DNA of 64,000 nt, taken from assembly GCF_014836905.1 (NCBI RefSeq), contig NZ_JACSPZ010000002.1, forward strand, positions 62,001 through 126,000, written 5' to 3'. This stretch comes from Solibacillus faecavium. GTDB lineage: Bacteria > Bacillota > Bacilli > Bacillales_A > Planococcaceae. The position numbers and the translations under genes are program-made. Shown one piece after another: positions 1 through 8,178 of the stretch. Below the pieces are notes generated by a model, which saw only the letters and a list, made by a program, of their open reading frames with translations, made no database searches and was not told where the DNA came from. The first letter of the stretch is position 1, and the number at the start of each line of letters is the position of its first letter.

Positions 1-259
1 GTTAAATGAATCGAAATGGCATATGCTTACGGGATACGACCAGAAATTTATCGAGCAGCTCGCAATCAATTCATTCAAAACCCCGGTTAGAGCAAGCGTA
101 ACCGATAATCAAGTCATCCACGCCGATACATTTTTCCTAGTCGATGAAAAAGGAGTAGCCGTCAAAAACTATTCCGGTACAGGTCAGGGAACTGACGGCG
201 TACAATATGAGACAATTGCTAGCGATATGGAAGCATTAATTAATGAACGATTAAAATAA
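1..259 (+). CDS. SCO1/SenC family copper chaperone, C-terminal fragment
   Basis: Only the last ~85 codons lie in the window; the frame is already open at base 2 (starting LNESKWHMLTGYDQ), so the gene begins upstream. The fragment matches the C-terminal half of SCO/SenC proteins, which deliver copper to the CuA site of cytochrome c oxidase on the outer face of the membrane. Visible hallmarks are W-x-x-LTG and a conserved His in VIHADTFFLVDEKG, the third copper ligand after the upstream CxxxC, followed by a Y-x-G-T strand. The CxxxC motif lies outside the window, so function is inferred. A terminator follows directly. Confidence 0.82.
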   Translation, partial: LNESKWHMLTGYDQKFIEQLAINSFKTPVRASVTDNQVIHADTFFLVDEKGVAVKNYSGTGQGTDGVQYETIASDMEALINERLK

Positions 260-278
260 TAACAGGTTTAAGTTTGAG

Positions 279-318
279 CTCACTAAAGGGGGAAATGCTT
301 TTAGTGAGTTTTTTTGTG
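279..318 (+). terminator. Rho-independent terminator after the SCO gene
   Basis: CTCACTAAA pairs with TTTAGTGAG around a purine-rich loop and is followed by a run of seven T. Confidence 0.85.
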
Positions 319-349
319 GTTTTGAAGCGGGTGTGAGGTTGGGCCGGGG

Positions 350-601
350 TTATTAGCAGATTTTTTATTTTATTAGAAAAACAGGGAGATATATTCGAAA
401 TAACCGAGCCCATTTCAGCGGCGATCTGAGATATTAGCAGATTTTTCATTTTATTAGCATATCGGAGCAACTTATTAGCAAATCAGGTTGCTTTATTAGT
501 AAATTTCGCAGGATATTAGAAGAACTCAAGAATATATTAGAAAACCCCAGTTTTATTAGCACATTTTAAAATTTATTAGAACATTTCGATATGATATTAG
601 A
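350..601. repeat. Phased TATTAG array (about 20.3 bp period)
   Basis: This intergenic stretch carries exact TATTAG at 351, 371, 432, 452, 473, 494, 514, 535, 554, 574 and 595. A near match (TATTCG) sits at 392 and a weak one at 412. The first and last copies are 244 bp apart, or 12 intervals of 20.3 bp. Individual spacings are 19 to 21 bp, so each copy falls on about the same face of the helix. The motif is usually followed by NA and an A/T-rich stretch. No ORF explains it, and its function is unknown. Confidence 0.8.
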
Positions 602-646
602 AAAAATTTTCGCTCGTGGATGAATGAAAAGTATCAGGCAGTTGAA

Positions 647-1039
647 TTATTTATTTAACTCCTCGGTAAGATTGCGGATTGCTTCCATAACTTTTTCAAC
701 ATTTCCTTTATCATTCATTTTATTTCTAGCGTGAAGTAATACTGGCCGAACTGACTCTACTGAACGTCCGAATTCATACATCCATTCATATCTCGGCACC
801 ATCCAAGTATGGAAATGGTGGGTAGTGTCTTCGTTATAAAAATAATAGACATATTCGATTCCTAAAACGTCTCTTTGTGCTTTTCTTATCCTTGCTAAAA
901 TATTTATGTAATCTAATCTTTCCACCTCGGTTAATTCATCTAAACATTTAATATGTCTTTTAGAAGCTAAAATTATTAATCCTCTAATTGGATAAGCTAC
1001 ATCTTGATGAGCATGAAAATACGGTGTTTCAACAACCAC
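647..1039 (-). CDS. HIT family protein, 5' end possibly damaged
   Basis: The motif HHFHTWMVP is the HIT-type His triad of nucleotide hydrolases/transferases, and PIRGLIILASKRHI is typical of the family N-terminal half. The GTG at 1039 starts inside the domain. Codons further upstream in the same frame still read like the family N-terminus (ECLSCAITSGLVEPEGG) up to about 1129, where a TGA closes the frame, yet no ATG, GTG or TTG occurs between. Either a rare start is used, a small indel has shifted the start (an extra A in AAA near 1100 would link an ATGGGG start), or the gene is decaying. Substrate unknown. Confidence 0.7.
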   Translation of the reverse strand: MVVETPYFHAHQDVAYPIRGLIILASKRHIKCLDELTEVERLDYINILARIRKAQRDVLGIEYVYYFYNEDTTHHFHTWMVPRYEWMYEFGRSVESVRPVLLHARNKMNDKGNVEKVMEAIRNLTEELNK

Positions 1040-1275
1040 ACCGCCTTCAGGTTCAACTAACCCGCTTGTTATTGCACAACTAAGACATTCAACTTCTACG
1101 GTTTCCCCATTTGGATAAGGTGATTTTTCTCAAGTGTTTTTCCCCCGAACTAATTTTAAATACCAGCTTTATCCATTATAAAAGTAAATCCAATTTTTCC
1201 ACAAATAAATTACGAAAATTTTAAAAATATAATCCCAATATAAGGTAAACTAAATGTAAACAGGAGGGGTTTTGT

Positions 1276-1806
1276 ATGCAAATTAGGCAGGCTCAGTTAA
1301 AGGATGCTGCGGGGATCGCTAAAGTCCATGTCGATAGTTGGCGGACGACATATAAAGGAATTATTCCGGATGAATATTTGGATGGGCTATCTTATGAACA
1401 AAGAGAAGAACTGTGGAAGAGAAATATGGCAGCTCCCGATAATTACATAGTTGTTGCCGAAAATAGTGATGGGCACATTGTTGGCTTTGCTACTGCAGGG
1501 AAAAGAGATGAAAATCAAAATGAGAATGCAGCAGATTTAACTTCTATTTACCTGTTTGCCGATATGCAAGGTTACGGCATCGGGAAAATGCTTATGAAAG
1601 AGCTATTTATCTATTTCACTCAAAACGGTTATGAAAAGATATTTGTGGAAGTGCTAAAGGATAATAAAACCCGCCATTTTTATGAATATTACGGCGCTCA
1701 ACTAGTAAAGGAAGTCCAAATCAAAATAGGCGGCAAAGTAATTGATGAGCTAGTTTATGAGTGGGAAAGTGCTGGGAAAGTACTAGAAAAACTATCGATC
1801 TCCTAA
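1276..1806 (+). CDS. GNAT family N-acetyltransferase
   Basis: This 176-residue protein has the GNAT fold and would move an acetyl group from acetyl-CoA to an unidentified amine. The N-terminal IRQAQLKDAAGIAKVHVDSW is typical, and the acetyl-CoA pyrophosphate loop reads SIYLFADMQGYGIGKMLM at residues 90-107 (Q/R-x-x-G-x-G/A type). CAGGAGGGG precedes the ATG by nine bases. It is the first gene of a co-directional run with a second GNAT protein, a HAD hydrolase and a nucleotidyltransferase, but nothing shows a shared substrate. Confidence 0.85.
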   Translation: MQIRQAQLKDAAGIAKVHVDSWRTTYKGIIPDEYLDGLSYEQREELWKRNMAAPDNYIVVAENSDGHIVGFATAGKRDENQNENAADLTSIYLFADMQGYGIGKMLMKELFIYFTQNGYEKIFVEVLKDNKTRHFYEYYGAQLVKEVQIKIGGKVIDELVYEWESAGKVLEKLSIS

Positions 1807-1839
1807 CACCAGATTTATCAGGAAATGATGTGATAAAAT

Positions 1840-2751
1840 ATGTGGCAAATCAAACAAGAGCAGGATATTGGTCTATCTACATTAATGGATGAATTAAGGC
1901 TTCAATTGGAAGAGGTAAAGCCTCGTATTGAAAAAAAGGCATTTCATGAATTATTTATTCTAGAAAAAGATGATGAAATCGTGGGGCTCTCGCTAAGTTG
2001 GTTAAACAGCTTTCATCCTGAAGCCAAATATGTAAGAGTCTATACAACTTCAGCCTGTACAGAGACAAATTGGCCGAGAGCTCTATATGAGCAATTAATC
2101 AAAGATATATATCCGCAGAAGCAGCTTATCTTTTCATGTTGGGATGAGAAAAAAGATGCTATTTCTTTTATGGAAAAGCAAGGATTTAAGCTATTTAGGA
2201 AAACGTATATGCCTGATTTAGAAGTACGGGCTTTATTACAGCGAATGCTGACTGTTCCAACCTTTAAACAATATGAATCTCTAAATAATGTCCTGCAAAA
2301 CGAGGAGAAGAAACAAGCCTTTCTTACGCAATTAAAGGAAAACTATGAGAACACACATTTACATAATCCTGTACAAACATATACGTGGCAACAGTGGGGA
2401 GAAATATTGGTTGATGATGAACCTGATCTAGAGTATAGCTATGTTGTATTTGAAGGAGCACAAGTAGAGGCGTATATTTTGTTGCATAAATTAGGCAATT
2501 ATTATGAAGTCGGATGGATTGGGTTTCAAGGAAACACCGATGATGAATGGAAACTGACAGCTCTTTTCAAAACACAAATGGAACTGTTACAGCGTGAAGG
2601 AATAAAGAAGGTCTCTATTGAAATAGATACAACAGATAACAGCGCCTTTTCATTATTCAGCTTTCTGGATTTTAAACAATTTCCTAGCTGGAACAGTTAT
2701 TCACGCCAAATCGATAGGGGGAATGTAAATGATCAAAGCAGTGATATTTGA
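1840..2751 (+). CDS. Tandem GNAT-like acetyltransferase
   Basis: This 303-residue protein looks like two GNAT-type halves: an N-terminal part with FILEKDDEIVGLSLSW and a helix of the type AISFMEKQGFKLFRKTY at about 105-125, and a C-terminal part (about 190-290) with VEAYILLHKLG and SAFSLFSFLDFKQF. The acetyl-CoA loop is poorly conserved in both, so catalysis is uncertain. It lies 33 bp after the first GNAT gene and its 3' end overlaps the HAD gene by 23 bp, which suggests translational coupling. The Shine-Dalgarno is weak (AGGAAATGATG, far from the ATG). Confidence 0.7.
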   Translation: MWQIKQEQDIGLSTLMDELRLQLEEVKPRIEKKAFHELFILEKDDEIVGLSLSWLNSFHPEAKYVRVYTTSACTETNWPRALYEQLIKDIYPQKQLIFSCWDEKKDAISFMEKQGFKLFRKTYMPDLEVRALLQRMLTVPTFKQYESLNNVLQNEEKKQAFLTQLKENYENTHLHNPVQTYTWQQWGEILVDDEPDLEYSYVVFEGAQVEAYILLHKLGNYYEVGWIGFQGNTDDEWKLTALFKTQMELLQREGIKKVSIEIDTTDNSAFSLFSFLDFKQFPSWNSYSRQIDRGNVNDQSSDI

Positions 2752-3409
2752 TTTGGACGGTACACTATTAAACAGAGATGCATCGGTTAAGCAATTCATA
2801 GCGAATCAATATGACCGTTTCTATCACCAACTACATTCTATTAATCGGCTAGATTATTTAAACCGATTTATTGAACTGGAACAAAGAGGTTATGTATGGA
2901 AGGATAAAGTGTACCAGCAGCTCGTACAAGAATTCAGTATAGAAATCTCTTGGGAAGTTTCGCTTCAAGATTATATAGCTCATTTCCATTCCCACTGTAT
3001 CCCTTTTGCCCATTTGCATGAAATGCTTGATGAACTGAAACAGAGAAATATCCGATTAGCAATCATTACAAATGGTTTCGGGCAATTTCAAATGGATAAT
3101 ATCCATGCACTAGGTATTGCACACTATTTTGATGATATTTTAGTGTCAGAGTGGGAGAAAATGAAAAAGCCGCAGCCTGAAATATTTTATAGGGCACTGA
3201 AGCAACTTAATGTTCATCCTGAAGAAAGTATATATGTAGGGGACCATCCAGTAAACGATATAGAAGGGGCTCAGCGTGTGGGCATGAAAACTATTTGGAA
3301 AAGAGATCCGTACTTTGGTTCAGTAACAACACCTTATATAATCGATGATTTAGATGAAGTTATACATATTGTAGATACGATCAATGAATCCCAATCTAGT
3401 CTGCTATGA
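2729..3409 (+). CDS. HAD family hydrolase
   Basis: A 226-residue haloacid dehalogenase-like hydrolase, probably a phosphatase of subfamily IA. The motifs are in order: FDLDGTLL (nucleophile Asp, residues 7-14), ITNGFG (motif II Thr), KKPQPEIF (motif III Lys) and VGDHPVNDIEGAQRVGM (motif IV acidic pair). A helical cap is expected between motif I and II. AGGGGGAATGTAA places the ATG inside the 3' end of the upstream gene. Substrate cannot be read from sequence; a detoxifying phosphatase for small phosphorylated metabolites is common for this class. Confidence 0.88.
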   Translation: MIKAVIFDLDGTLLNRDASVKQFIANQYDRFYHQLHSINRLDYLNRFIELEQRGYVWKDKVYQQLVQEFSIEISWEVSLQDYIAHFHSHCIPFAHLHEMLDELKQRNIRLAIITNGFGQFQMDNIHALGIAHYFDDILVSEWEKMKKPQPEIFYRALKQLNVHPEESIYVGDHPVNDIEGAQRVGMKTIWKRDPYFGSVTTPYIIDDLDEVIHIVDTINESQSSLL

Positions 3410-3425
3410 TAAGGAGGTATTTTAT

Positions 3426-4181
3426 ATGCATTTGGACGAGGTTGTACAAGTACTGCTTGCAAGTTTAAAGGAAAACCCTTTAGTGAAGGCTGTGTTTTTA
3501 AAAGGATCGATCGCGCGAAATGAACATGATTCCTTCTCAGACATCGACTTATATTGCCTAGTAGAGGAAGACGATGTAACGAGTTTTTTGCCAGATCGCC
3601 TGGAGCATTTAAAAGCTTATAAAGAACTTATTTTTTGGGATGATATTTTTATAGTAGCGCCACAAATATTAGGGGTGTATGAGGACTTCATCCACATCGA
3701 CTTGTATACGGTTACTTCAAAAACGCTTAATGAAAAAGATCATATTAAAATACTTTATGACCCCCAGCATTATTTGAGTGATTACGAGCCATCTCTTCAA
3801 GTTTCACCTGCTCAGTTTATCGAAGCAGTGGATGATGCGATTTGGTTTTTATATCAGTATAACCAAAGCGCTAAGCGCGGAAATGATTTATGGTGTTGTC
3901 ACCTGCTTCACCTGTCGTTCGACAACATCGGTACCATTTTGTTGCATCACTACTGTCCTGAAAAAGCTATATTAGGCTTGAAAACATTGGAGTCTGCCAT
4001 ACCGGGGGACAAGGTAGAACAGATGCACAACATTATGAACCATATTGGCATCAATACTCATAAAGAAGCGGCACGCTATATGTGCCATCTACTTGAACAG
4101 GAAAAGGAATGGATCTTTTCTGAACTAGAGGAGCCGGAACGAATTTTGAGGTTTTGGGAAAGAGTTTTGCAAATTATATAG
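3426..4181 (+). CDS. Nucleotidyltransferase domain protein (minimal NTase fold)
   Basis: The start at 3426 is chosen because AAGGAGG sits eight bases upstream; an in-frame ATG at 3384 lies inside the HAD gene. The 251-residue protein has the Pol-beta type NTase signature: GS at 27-28 (VFLKGSIARNEHDSFSD) and DID at 39-41, the metal-binding pair. The rest is an all-helical domain resembling streptomycin/aminoglycoside adenylyltransferase-like proteins. It may transfer a nucleotide to a small molecule or protein; resistance activity cannot be claimed from sequence. Confidence 0.75.
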   Translation: MHLDEVVQVLLASLKENPLVKAVFLKGSIARNEHDSFSDIDLYCLVEEDDVTSFLPDRLEHLKAYKELIFWDDIFIVAPQILGVYEDFIHIDLYTVTSKTLNEKDHIKILYDPQHYLSDYEPSLQVSPAQFIEAVDDAIWFLYQYNQSAKRGNDLWCCHLLHLSFDNIGTILLHHYCPEKAILGLKTLESAIPGDKVEQMHNIMNHIGINTHKEAARYMCHLLEQEKEWIFSELEEPERILRFWERVLQII

Positions 4182-4295
4182 CGAAATAATGAACATTTTT
4201 TTCGTTAAAGTCCAATCATATAAGCCTCTTTCCTAGATACATAACATATATGTTTGTTAGTATGAAACAGAGATAAATTTAAAAGGGTGAATTTG

Positions 4296-4622
4296 ATGTA
4301 TAAAAAAATGTTAATCGTATTTAGTGCAGCTACTATTTTATCTGCATGCGGAAATAGCGCCGATGCTGAAAAGGAAGTAATTGAAGCGCAATTTGAGTTG
4401 CATGGGGATTATGCAAATTTACCAGAATACCAGTATATCCTAGAAGAAATTGAAGCCGACCAATATAATTTCAATACAGTAAGTGACAATGATGATAAGC
4501 GTGTCATTACGATTCAAGCGGACCGTGAAAATTACCGATCTATTTATGTTCATAAAACATCTCGCTTAATCATCCAGCATGAAGGGAATCAAGGCGAAAT
4601 ATTTAATGAAGAAATTGATTGA
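4296..4622 (+). CDS. Small putative lipoprotein
   Basis: This 108-residue protein begins with a short basic n-region, a hydrophobic stretch and the lipobox LSAC (Cys at about residue 18), so it should be lipid-anchored on the outer membrane face. The mature part is acidic (EKEVIEAQFELHGDYANLPEYQ) and has no recognised domain. The ATG at 4296 is chosen over the GTG at 4287 because AAAAGGG lies at proper distance from it. Single gene with its own terminator. Confidence 0.7.
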   Translation: MYKKMLIVFSAATILSACGNSADAEKEVIEAQFELHGDYANLPEYQYILEEIEADQYNFNTVSDNDDKRVITIQADRENYRSIYVHKTSRLIIQHEGNQGEIFNEEID

Positions 4623-4641
4623 AGTCATATATAACTAATTC

Positions 4642-4672
4642 AAAATCCTCCTACTAGTAGCGAGGATTTTTT
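4642..4672 (+). terminator. Rho-independent terminator
   Basis: AAAATCCTC pairs with GAGGATTTT around CTACTAGTAGC and runs into T's. Confidence 0.85.
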
Positions 4673-4759
4673 ACTCTATGCTAAGGGGGAAGTACTATAT
4701 TTATAGTTAATACAGTCATTTTATGGATCGTTATATCCACACTTATTAATACATATTTA

Positions 4760-5317
4760 ATGACATTTCCTATTCCCGTTTTACGTAAAACAGCTTATCC
4801 CGCCAACTATCTGATTCAACAAAATAATCGGATAGATTTCCAAAACAATACGGAATGTGCGGCTTTTTCAACAGCATATATTCTGCGCCATTTTGGTTTG
4901 GAGGCGGAGGGGGAAGCGTTATACACACATTTTCCAAGTAAAACGATGGCCGGCAATGTATATCCTAAGGGAATTCGTACGGTGTTAAGAAAAAAAGGCT
5001 TTAAAACAAATTATTTTAAAGGGAATATCGACACATTAAAATACGAAGTTAGTAAAGGTACCCCTGTAATAGCTTTTATTAAAGTACATAAAGATTTCAA
5101 TAACTTGCATTTTGTCCCGGTTGTAGGCTACGACAAGGAGTATATTTACCTTTCAGAGTCTTTAAAGCATCTGGTGAATAGTGAAGGTGAACACAAGAGC
5201 TATAATCGGAAAGTTCCAATCGAAGAATTTAAAAAACTATGGAATATAAAGAGAATGCATATGCTTTTTTATAGCAATACGTACTTAGCGGTTCATTCCA
5301 ATTCAAAGGAGGGATGA
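4760..5317 (+). CDS. Peptidase C39-like family protein; start probably upstream at a non-AUG codon
   Basis: This resembles papain-fold C39-like proteins: a catalytic Cys at residue 33 (NNTECAAFSTAY), Gln/Asn-rich flank before it, and the His in NLHFVPVVGYDKEY at about 117. The first ATG (4760) has no ribosome binding site. The frame stays open upstream and encodes a hydrophobic helix (IVNTVILWIVISTL), and AAGGGGGA lies six bases before an in-frame ATA at 4697. A membrane-anchored form starting at 4697 is therefore likely, by a rare ATA start or after loss of an ATG. The partner 45-residue membrane ORF begins 2 bp after its stop. Confidence 0.72.
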   Translation: MTFPIPVLRKTAYPANYLIQQNNRIDFQNNTECAAFSTAYILRHFGLEAEGEALYTHFPSKTMAGNVYPKGIRTVLRKKGFKTNYFKGNIDTLKYEVSKGTPVIAFIKVHKDFNNLHFVPVVGYDKEYIYLSESLKHLVNSEGEHKSYNRKVPIEEFKKLWNIKRMHMLFYSNTYLAVHSNSKEG

Positions 5318-5319
5318 GA

Positions 5320-5457
5320 ATGCTTAAATTTATCGATGATATGGCTGGAGCTATATTTGATATTTTTAAATATATTTGTTATTTTTTTGCTGGCGCAATA
5401 ATCGTTGGTGCACCACTATACTTGATTGCTAAATTATTTGAGTGGGTTTTTGATTGA
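5320..5457 (+). CDS. Small membrane protein, 45 residues
   Basis: The ORF starts MLKFIDDMAGAIFDIF and ends KLFEWVFD; its middle (YICYFFAGAIIVGAPLYLIA) forms one clear membrane helix. AAAGGAGGG lies seven bases before the ATG, a strong site. It begins 2 bp after the C39-like peptidase stop and is followed by a terminator, so the two are probably cotranscribed. It may be a membrane partner of the peptidase, but nothing in the sequence proves that. No family recognised. Confidence 0.6.
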   Translation: MLKFIDDMAGAIFDIFKYICYFFAGAIIVGAPLYLIAKLFEWVFD

Positions 5458-5462
5458 ATTGA

Positions 5463-5506
5463 AAATGTATAACCCCGTCCTAAACTAGACCGAGGTTATA
5501 CATTTT
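5463..5506. terminator. Bidirectional terminator
   Basis: AAAATGTATAACC pairs with GGTTATACATTTT. It sits between convergent genes and has A's on one side and T's on the other, so it can serve both. Confidence 0.8.
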
Positions 5507-5529
5507 GAGCTTATCAGACTGATTATAGA

Positions 5530-5733
5530 TTAATACGTGTCCTTAAACCGCTCCGGCTTTTTCACATAGCCTTCAATTATAAATCCGCACTCCGTACAAA
5601 TAATGTATTCAATAATGGACCCAAACCCTAATTTATTGATGGGGGACATGACACTATGACCACTGTGCTGGCCTTTTCCTAATTCCGTCGAACTGCATTT
5701 TGGACATTCACTTACCTTTGTAGAATGACTCAA
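5530..5733 (-). CDS. Small zinc-ribbon protein
   Basis: A 67-residue protein with two Cys pairs, CPKC near the N-terminus and CTEC about 35 residues later, arranged as a zinc ribbon; the stretch between contains GKGQHSGHSVMSP. It starts at TTG (5733) with GAGGAG at a correct distance. The broken gene at 16288-16476 has a similar layout and is probably a relative. Such proteins are often encoded singly in Bacillales and have no known role. Confidence 0.75.
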   Translation of the reverse strand: MSHSTKVSECPKCSSTELGKGQHSGHSVMSPINKLGFGSIIEYIICTECGFIIEGYVKKPERFKDTY

Positions 5734-5754
5734 TTTTTTTCACTCCTCGTTTTG

Positions 5755-6444
5755 CTATACGGATTCCGTTACTACTTCCGAACTTTCTGTCTCCGGTTGC
5801 TTGTTTTCCTCAGATTGTTTTGTATGTTTTTGTATAACGTTATTAATATTAAAGAAAAGTCCCATTACGATAATGGAAAATATCCAACCCGCTACTTTTT
5901 TATAGATAAGCATATCCCCATATCCATCGATACCATATTTATTTAGCAGAAATGCAGTTAAACCTGCCATAAAGAGACCCCGAATAATAAACACCGTTTG
6001 GATGATTTGGAACCATTGGAAAATGCCCTTTTGAAAAAATAAAGTTCTGCTGTCTTTTCGGTCATAGCCCTGCAAATACGCAAAATCAACCGCGATATAT
6101 AATGTAAAAGGACGCTTCACAACGAACAAAATAAAGTATATAAATGTATAAAAAAGTCCTAAATAAATCCCGTTAATAATCATTTGCTCTGCTGAACCTG
6201 ATAGTAAATCCACCGTTGTACCAATTAGCATCGAGCTTAAAATAAATAACCCCGTTATATTAAATTGTCTATCCACGATAAACCGGTATAGGGTATAAAC
6301 AATACCAGGAACGGTTGAAAGCAGCATCGCAACATAATCCCCTAAAGGTTCCCTACCAAAATTCCAAATAATATAGGGTAATGCTGCATAAAATAGCAGC
6401 TCAAGTAAAATAGAATTTTTATTCGACTGTGGTTTTTTTGCCAT
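5755..6444 (-). CDS. VC0807-like integral membrane protein
   Basis: The sequence LLFYAALPYIIWNFGREPLGDYVAMLLSTVPG is characteristic of the VC0807 family of unknown function. About six membrane helices are visible, ending in an acidic, Gln-rich cytoplasmic tail (SEENKQPETESSE). The start at 6444 (MAKKPQ) is preferred to the upstream ATGs because GGAGG lies five bases ahead. It is downstream of the TTG-started zinc-ribbon gene's promoter region in reverse orientation; no partner is evident. Confidence 0.72.
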   Translation of the reverse strand: MAKKPQSNKNSILLELLFYAALPYIIWNFGREPLGDYVAMLLSTVPGIVYTLYRFIVDRQFNITGLFILSSMLIGTTVDLLSGSAEQMIINGIYLGLFYTFIYFILFVVKRPFTLYIAVDFAYLQGYDRKDSRTLFFQKGIFQWFQIIQTVFIIRGLFMAGLTAFLLNKYGIDGYGDMLIYKKVAGWIFSIIVMGLFFNINNVIQKHTKQSEENKQPETESSEVVTESV

Positions 6445-6477
6445 AGAATCCTCCATATATATCAAATATAATTACAA

Positions 6478-6690
6478 TTTATAAGGCTCATCACCATAAC
6501 AGGGGGTTGCTTTTCTAATGAAATTCCACTTGTTTGGTGGGCTGCGGCAAGACATCGCTAATTGCGAGACCCACCAATCCCAAAATTTTGCCCTCGTTAT
6601 AAAGTGAAGTAAAAAACACCTGATCAAGCCGCTTGCGCTATCGCGAAGCGCCATTTGTCATCCCCAACTTATGGTGACGAATCAATTATA
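6478..6690. repeat. GC-richer element bounded by inverted TCACCATAA
   Basis: TCACCATAA at 6491-6499 is inverted as TTATGGTGA at 6669-6677, with looser TTATAA matches outside. Inside, TGGTGGG (6535-6541) faces CCCACCA (6569-6575), and CGCTT...AAGCG forms a second hairpin near 6630-6650. The block has higher GC than its surroundings. It could be a MITE-like or structured repeat. A 60-codon minus-strand ORF in it has no ribosome binding site and is not called. Confidence 0.45.
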
Positions 6691-6782
6691 AACCCAATTG
6701 TAATAAAATGGATTATTTTATTTCCTGAAAAATTGAATGAAAATTAAGAAAATAGGTAGAGAGGTTATTTACAATACTGCAA

Positions 6783-7976
6783 TTAAACTAACTTTGATAT
6801 ATTAGAAAGTAAAGGCAATAAAAAGTACAGTGCAACAACCGTGTAAAATAAGGCTCTTTCTCTTCTGGCTATAAATGAAATACATATAACAATAACCGAA
6901 CCAGCTGTTAATGCAGAAAAGAAAGGACTACTTAACAGAAAGCTAAATATGATGGAAATAAAGAAAATGAAATAGGAAAAGCTTTTTAATTTTGAAAAGA
7001 ACCCTAGAGCGCCGGTTTCTGTAATTTTCCATTGACCTAAATAATTATGTGGATTTTTATTAGGTTTTATCGATAAATTCTCCTGGTCAAACTGCACGTA
7101 AATCGGCTGCATGTATGGTACACATCCTTCTACTGCCTCGTAGCCCCAATAAAATGGCTGACCGTCAATTTGAAAAGGCACAATGGGTGGATATTTCGAA
7201 TCGACTATAGTTTGTTTATCCAAATCATTATATTTAGGGGAAAGATACAACTCTGCATCATAGGAAAAAACAACTCGCTGCTGTTCTAATTGCCCGAAGT
7301 ATGCGGTCCATTTTAATGTTCGGACATTACTGAATAAAAATTGGGTTTTTTTCTTCTTTTGAATATATGCCATACTGCAATCGACCGGAATCCAGCCCGT
7401 TTGTTCATCAAAAAATTCGTTCCACACATGTGCATTCATCTTGCTGTTTGCCCAACTGCCTACAAGGGATCGGCACGGGATACCAATAGAACGGCAAAGG
7501 GAAGAAAACATAAACGAATACTCGCCGCAATCACCTTGCTTCGCCTCTAAAAAAGACTTGATGCCTCTCCCTTTAGGCGGGTACATATATTTAAAATGAC
7601 TGACTACATAATGGAAAATTGCCCTCGCTTTTTCCATTGTCGTTTCAGCCCCAGCTGTTATTTCATGTGCTAGATTTCTCATCTGTTCATCCACAACAAC
7701 GAGTGTACCGCTGCGCAAATAAAATGCCTTTTCTTTATCCGTAAGCATTTTTTGTTCATTTTGTTTATACGTATCGACGGAATAATTCATTTGAAACCGT
7801 TCATTTTCCTTTAAAGTAAAATAAAAGAGTTCATTGTTCCCGTCATCAATTACTTTTTCTTCAGGGGAATGCGTACAAGTCACGTCATGGTGATCCATCG
7901 GTAAAGTAGTCCATATCCTTGTTAGGCCTTTATTTGAGTTATGATACGAATATGCTATATTGACAATATTTTTCAT
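6783..7976 (-). CDS. Transglutaminase-like domain protein
   Basis: A 397-residue protein with a transglutaminase-like cysteine protease core: Cys at about 150 (KQGDCGEYSFMFSSLCRSIG), His at about 183 (AHVWNEFF) and Asp at about 199 (WIPVDCS), the catalytic triad in the usual order. Two membrane helices follow near the C-terminus (about 335-395), so the enzyme is membrane-tethered. No signal peptide is visible, so the core may face the cytoplasm. The ATG at 7976 is preferred to GTG at 7985 because AAAAGGTG lies six bases ahead. Substrate unknown. Confidence 0.82.
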   Translation of the reverse strand: MKNIVNIAYSYHNSNKGLTRIWTTLPMDHHDVTCTHSPEEKVIDDGNNELFYFTLKENERFQMNYSVDTYKQNEQKMLTDKEKAFYLRSGTLVVVDEQMRNLAHEITAGAETTMEKARAIFHYVVSHFKYMYPPKGRGIKSFLEAKQGDCGEYSFMFSSLCRSIGIPCRSLVGSWANSKMNAHVWNEFFDEQTGWIPVDCSMAYIQKKKKTQFLFSNVRTLKWTAYFGQLEQQRVVFSYDAELYLSPKYNDLDKQTIVDSKYPPIVPFQIDGQPFYWGYEAVEGCVPYMQPIYVQFDQENLSIKPNKNPHNYLGQWKITETGALGFFSKLKSFSYFIFFISIIFSFLLSSPFFSALTAGSVIVICISFIARRERALFYTVVALYFLLPLLSNISKLV

Positions 7977-8130
7977 TATAGACACCTTTTCTTTCCCTAG
8001 TTTTTAAATATTCTGGATATTTTTATATACGGATGCTCACCTTAAAAGTTTCATTTTAATTAACGGAATAGCAAGTTAGTAGAGGTAAATGGAATGATAG
8101 TTATGGAAGCAAGAAGGTCCGAAATGACTA

Positions 8131-8159
8131 TTAGTATTCTAAATAATCTATGTTACAAT
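8131..8159 (+). promoter_or_regulatory. Candidate sigma-A promoter of the rib operon
   Basis: TACAAT at 8154-8159 with a weak TTAGTA 17 bp upstream, placed about 20 bp before the first FMN riboswitch. Confidence 0.45.
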
Positions 8160-8178
8160 AATTTTCAAATAAAATAAT

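Noticed and set aside
3426-4181. Toxin-antitoxin (MNT-HEPN type) assignment for the nucleotidyltransferase
   Set aside because: The protein is 251 residues, much longer than MNT antitoxins, and no HEPN partner is adjacent.
6472-6654. Minus-strand 60-codon frame
   Set aside because: It lies wholly in the hairpin-rich element, has no ribosome binding site and an odd composition.
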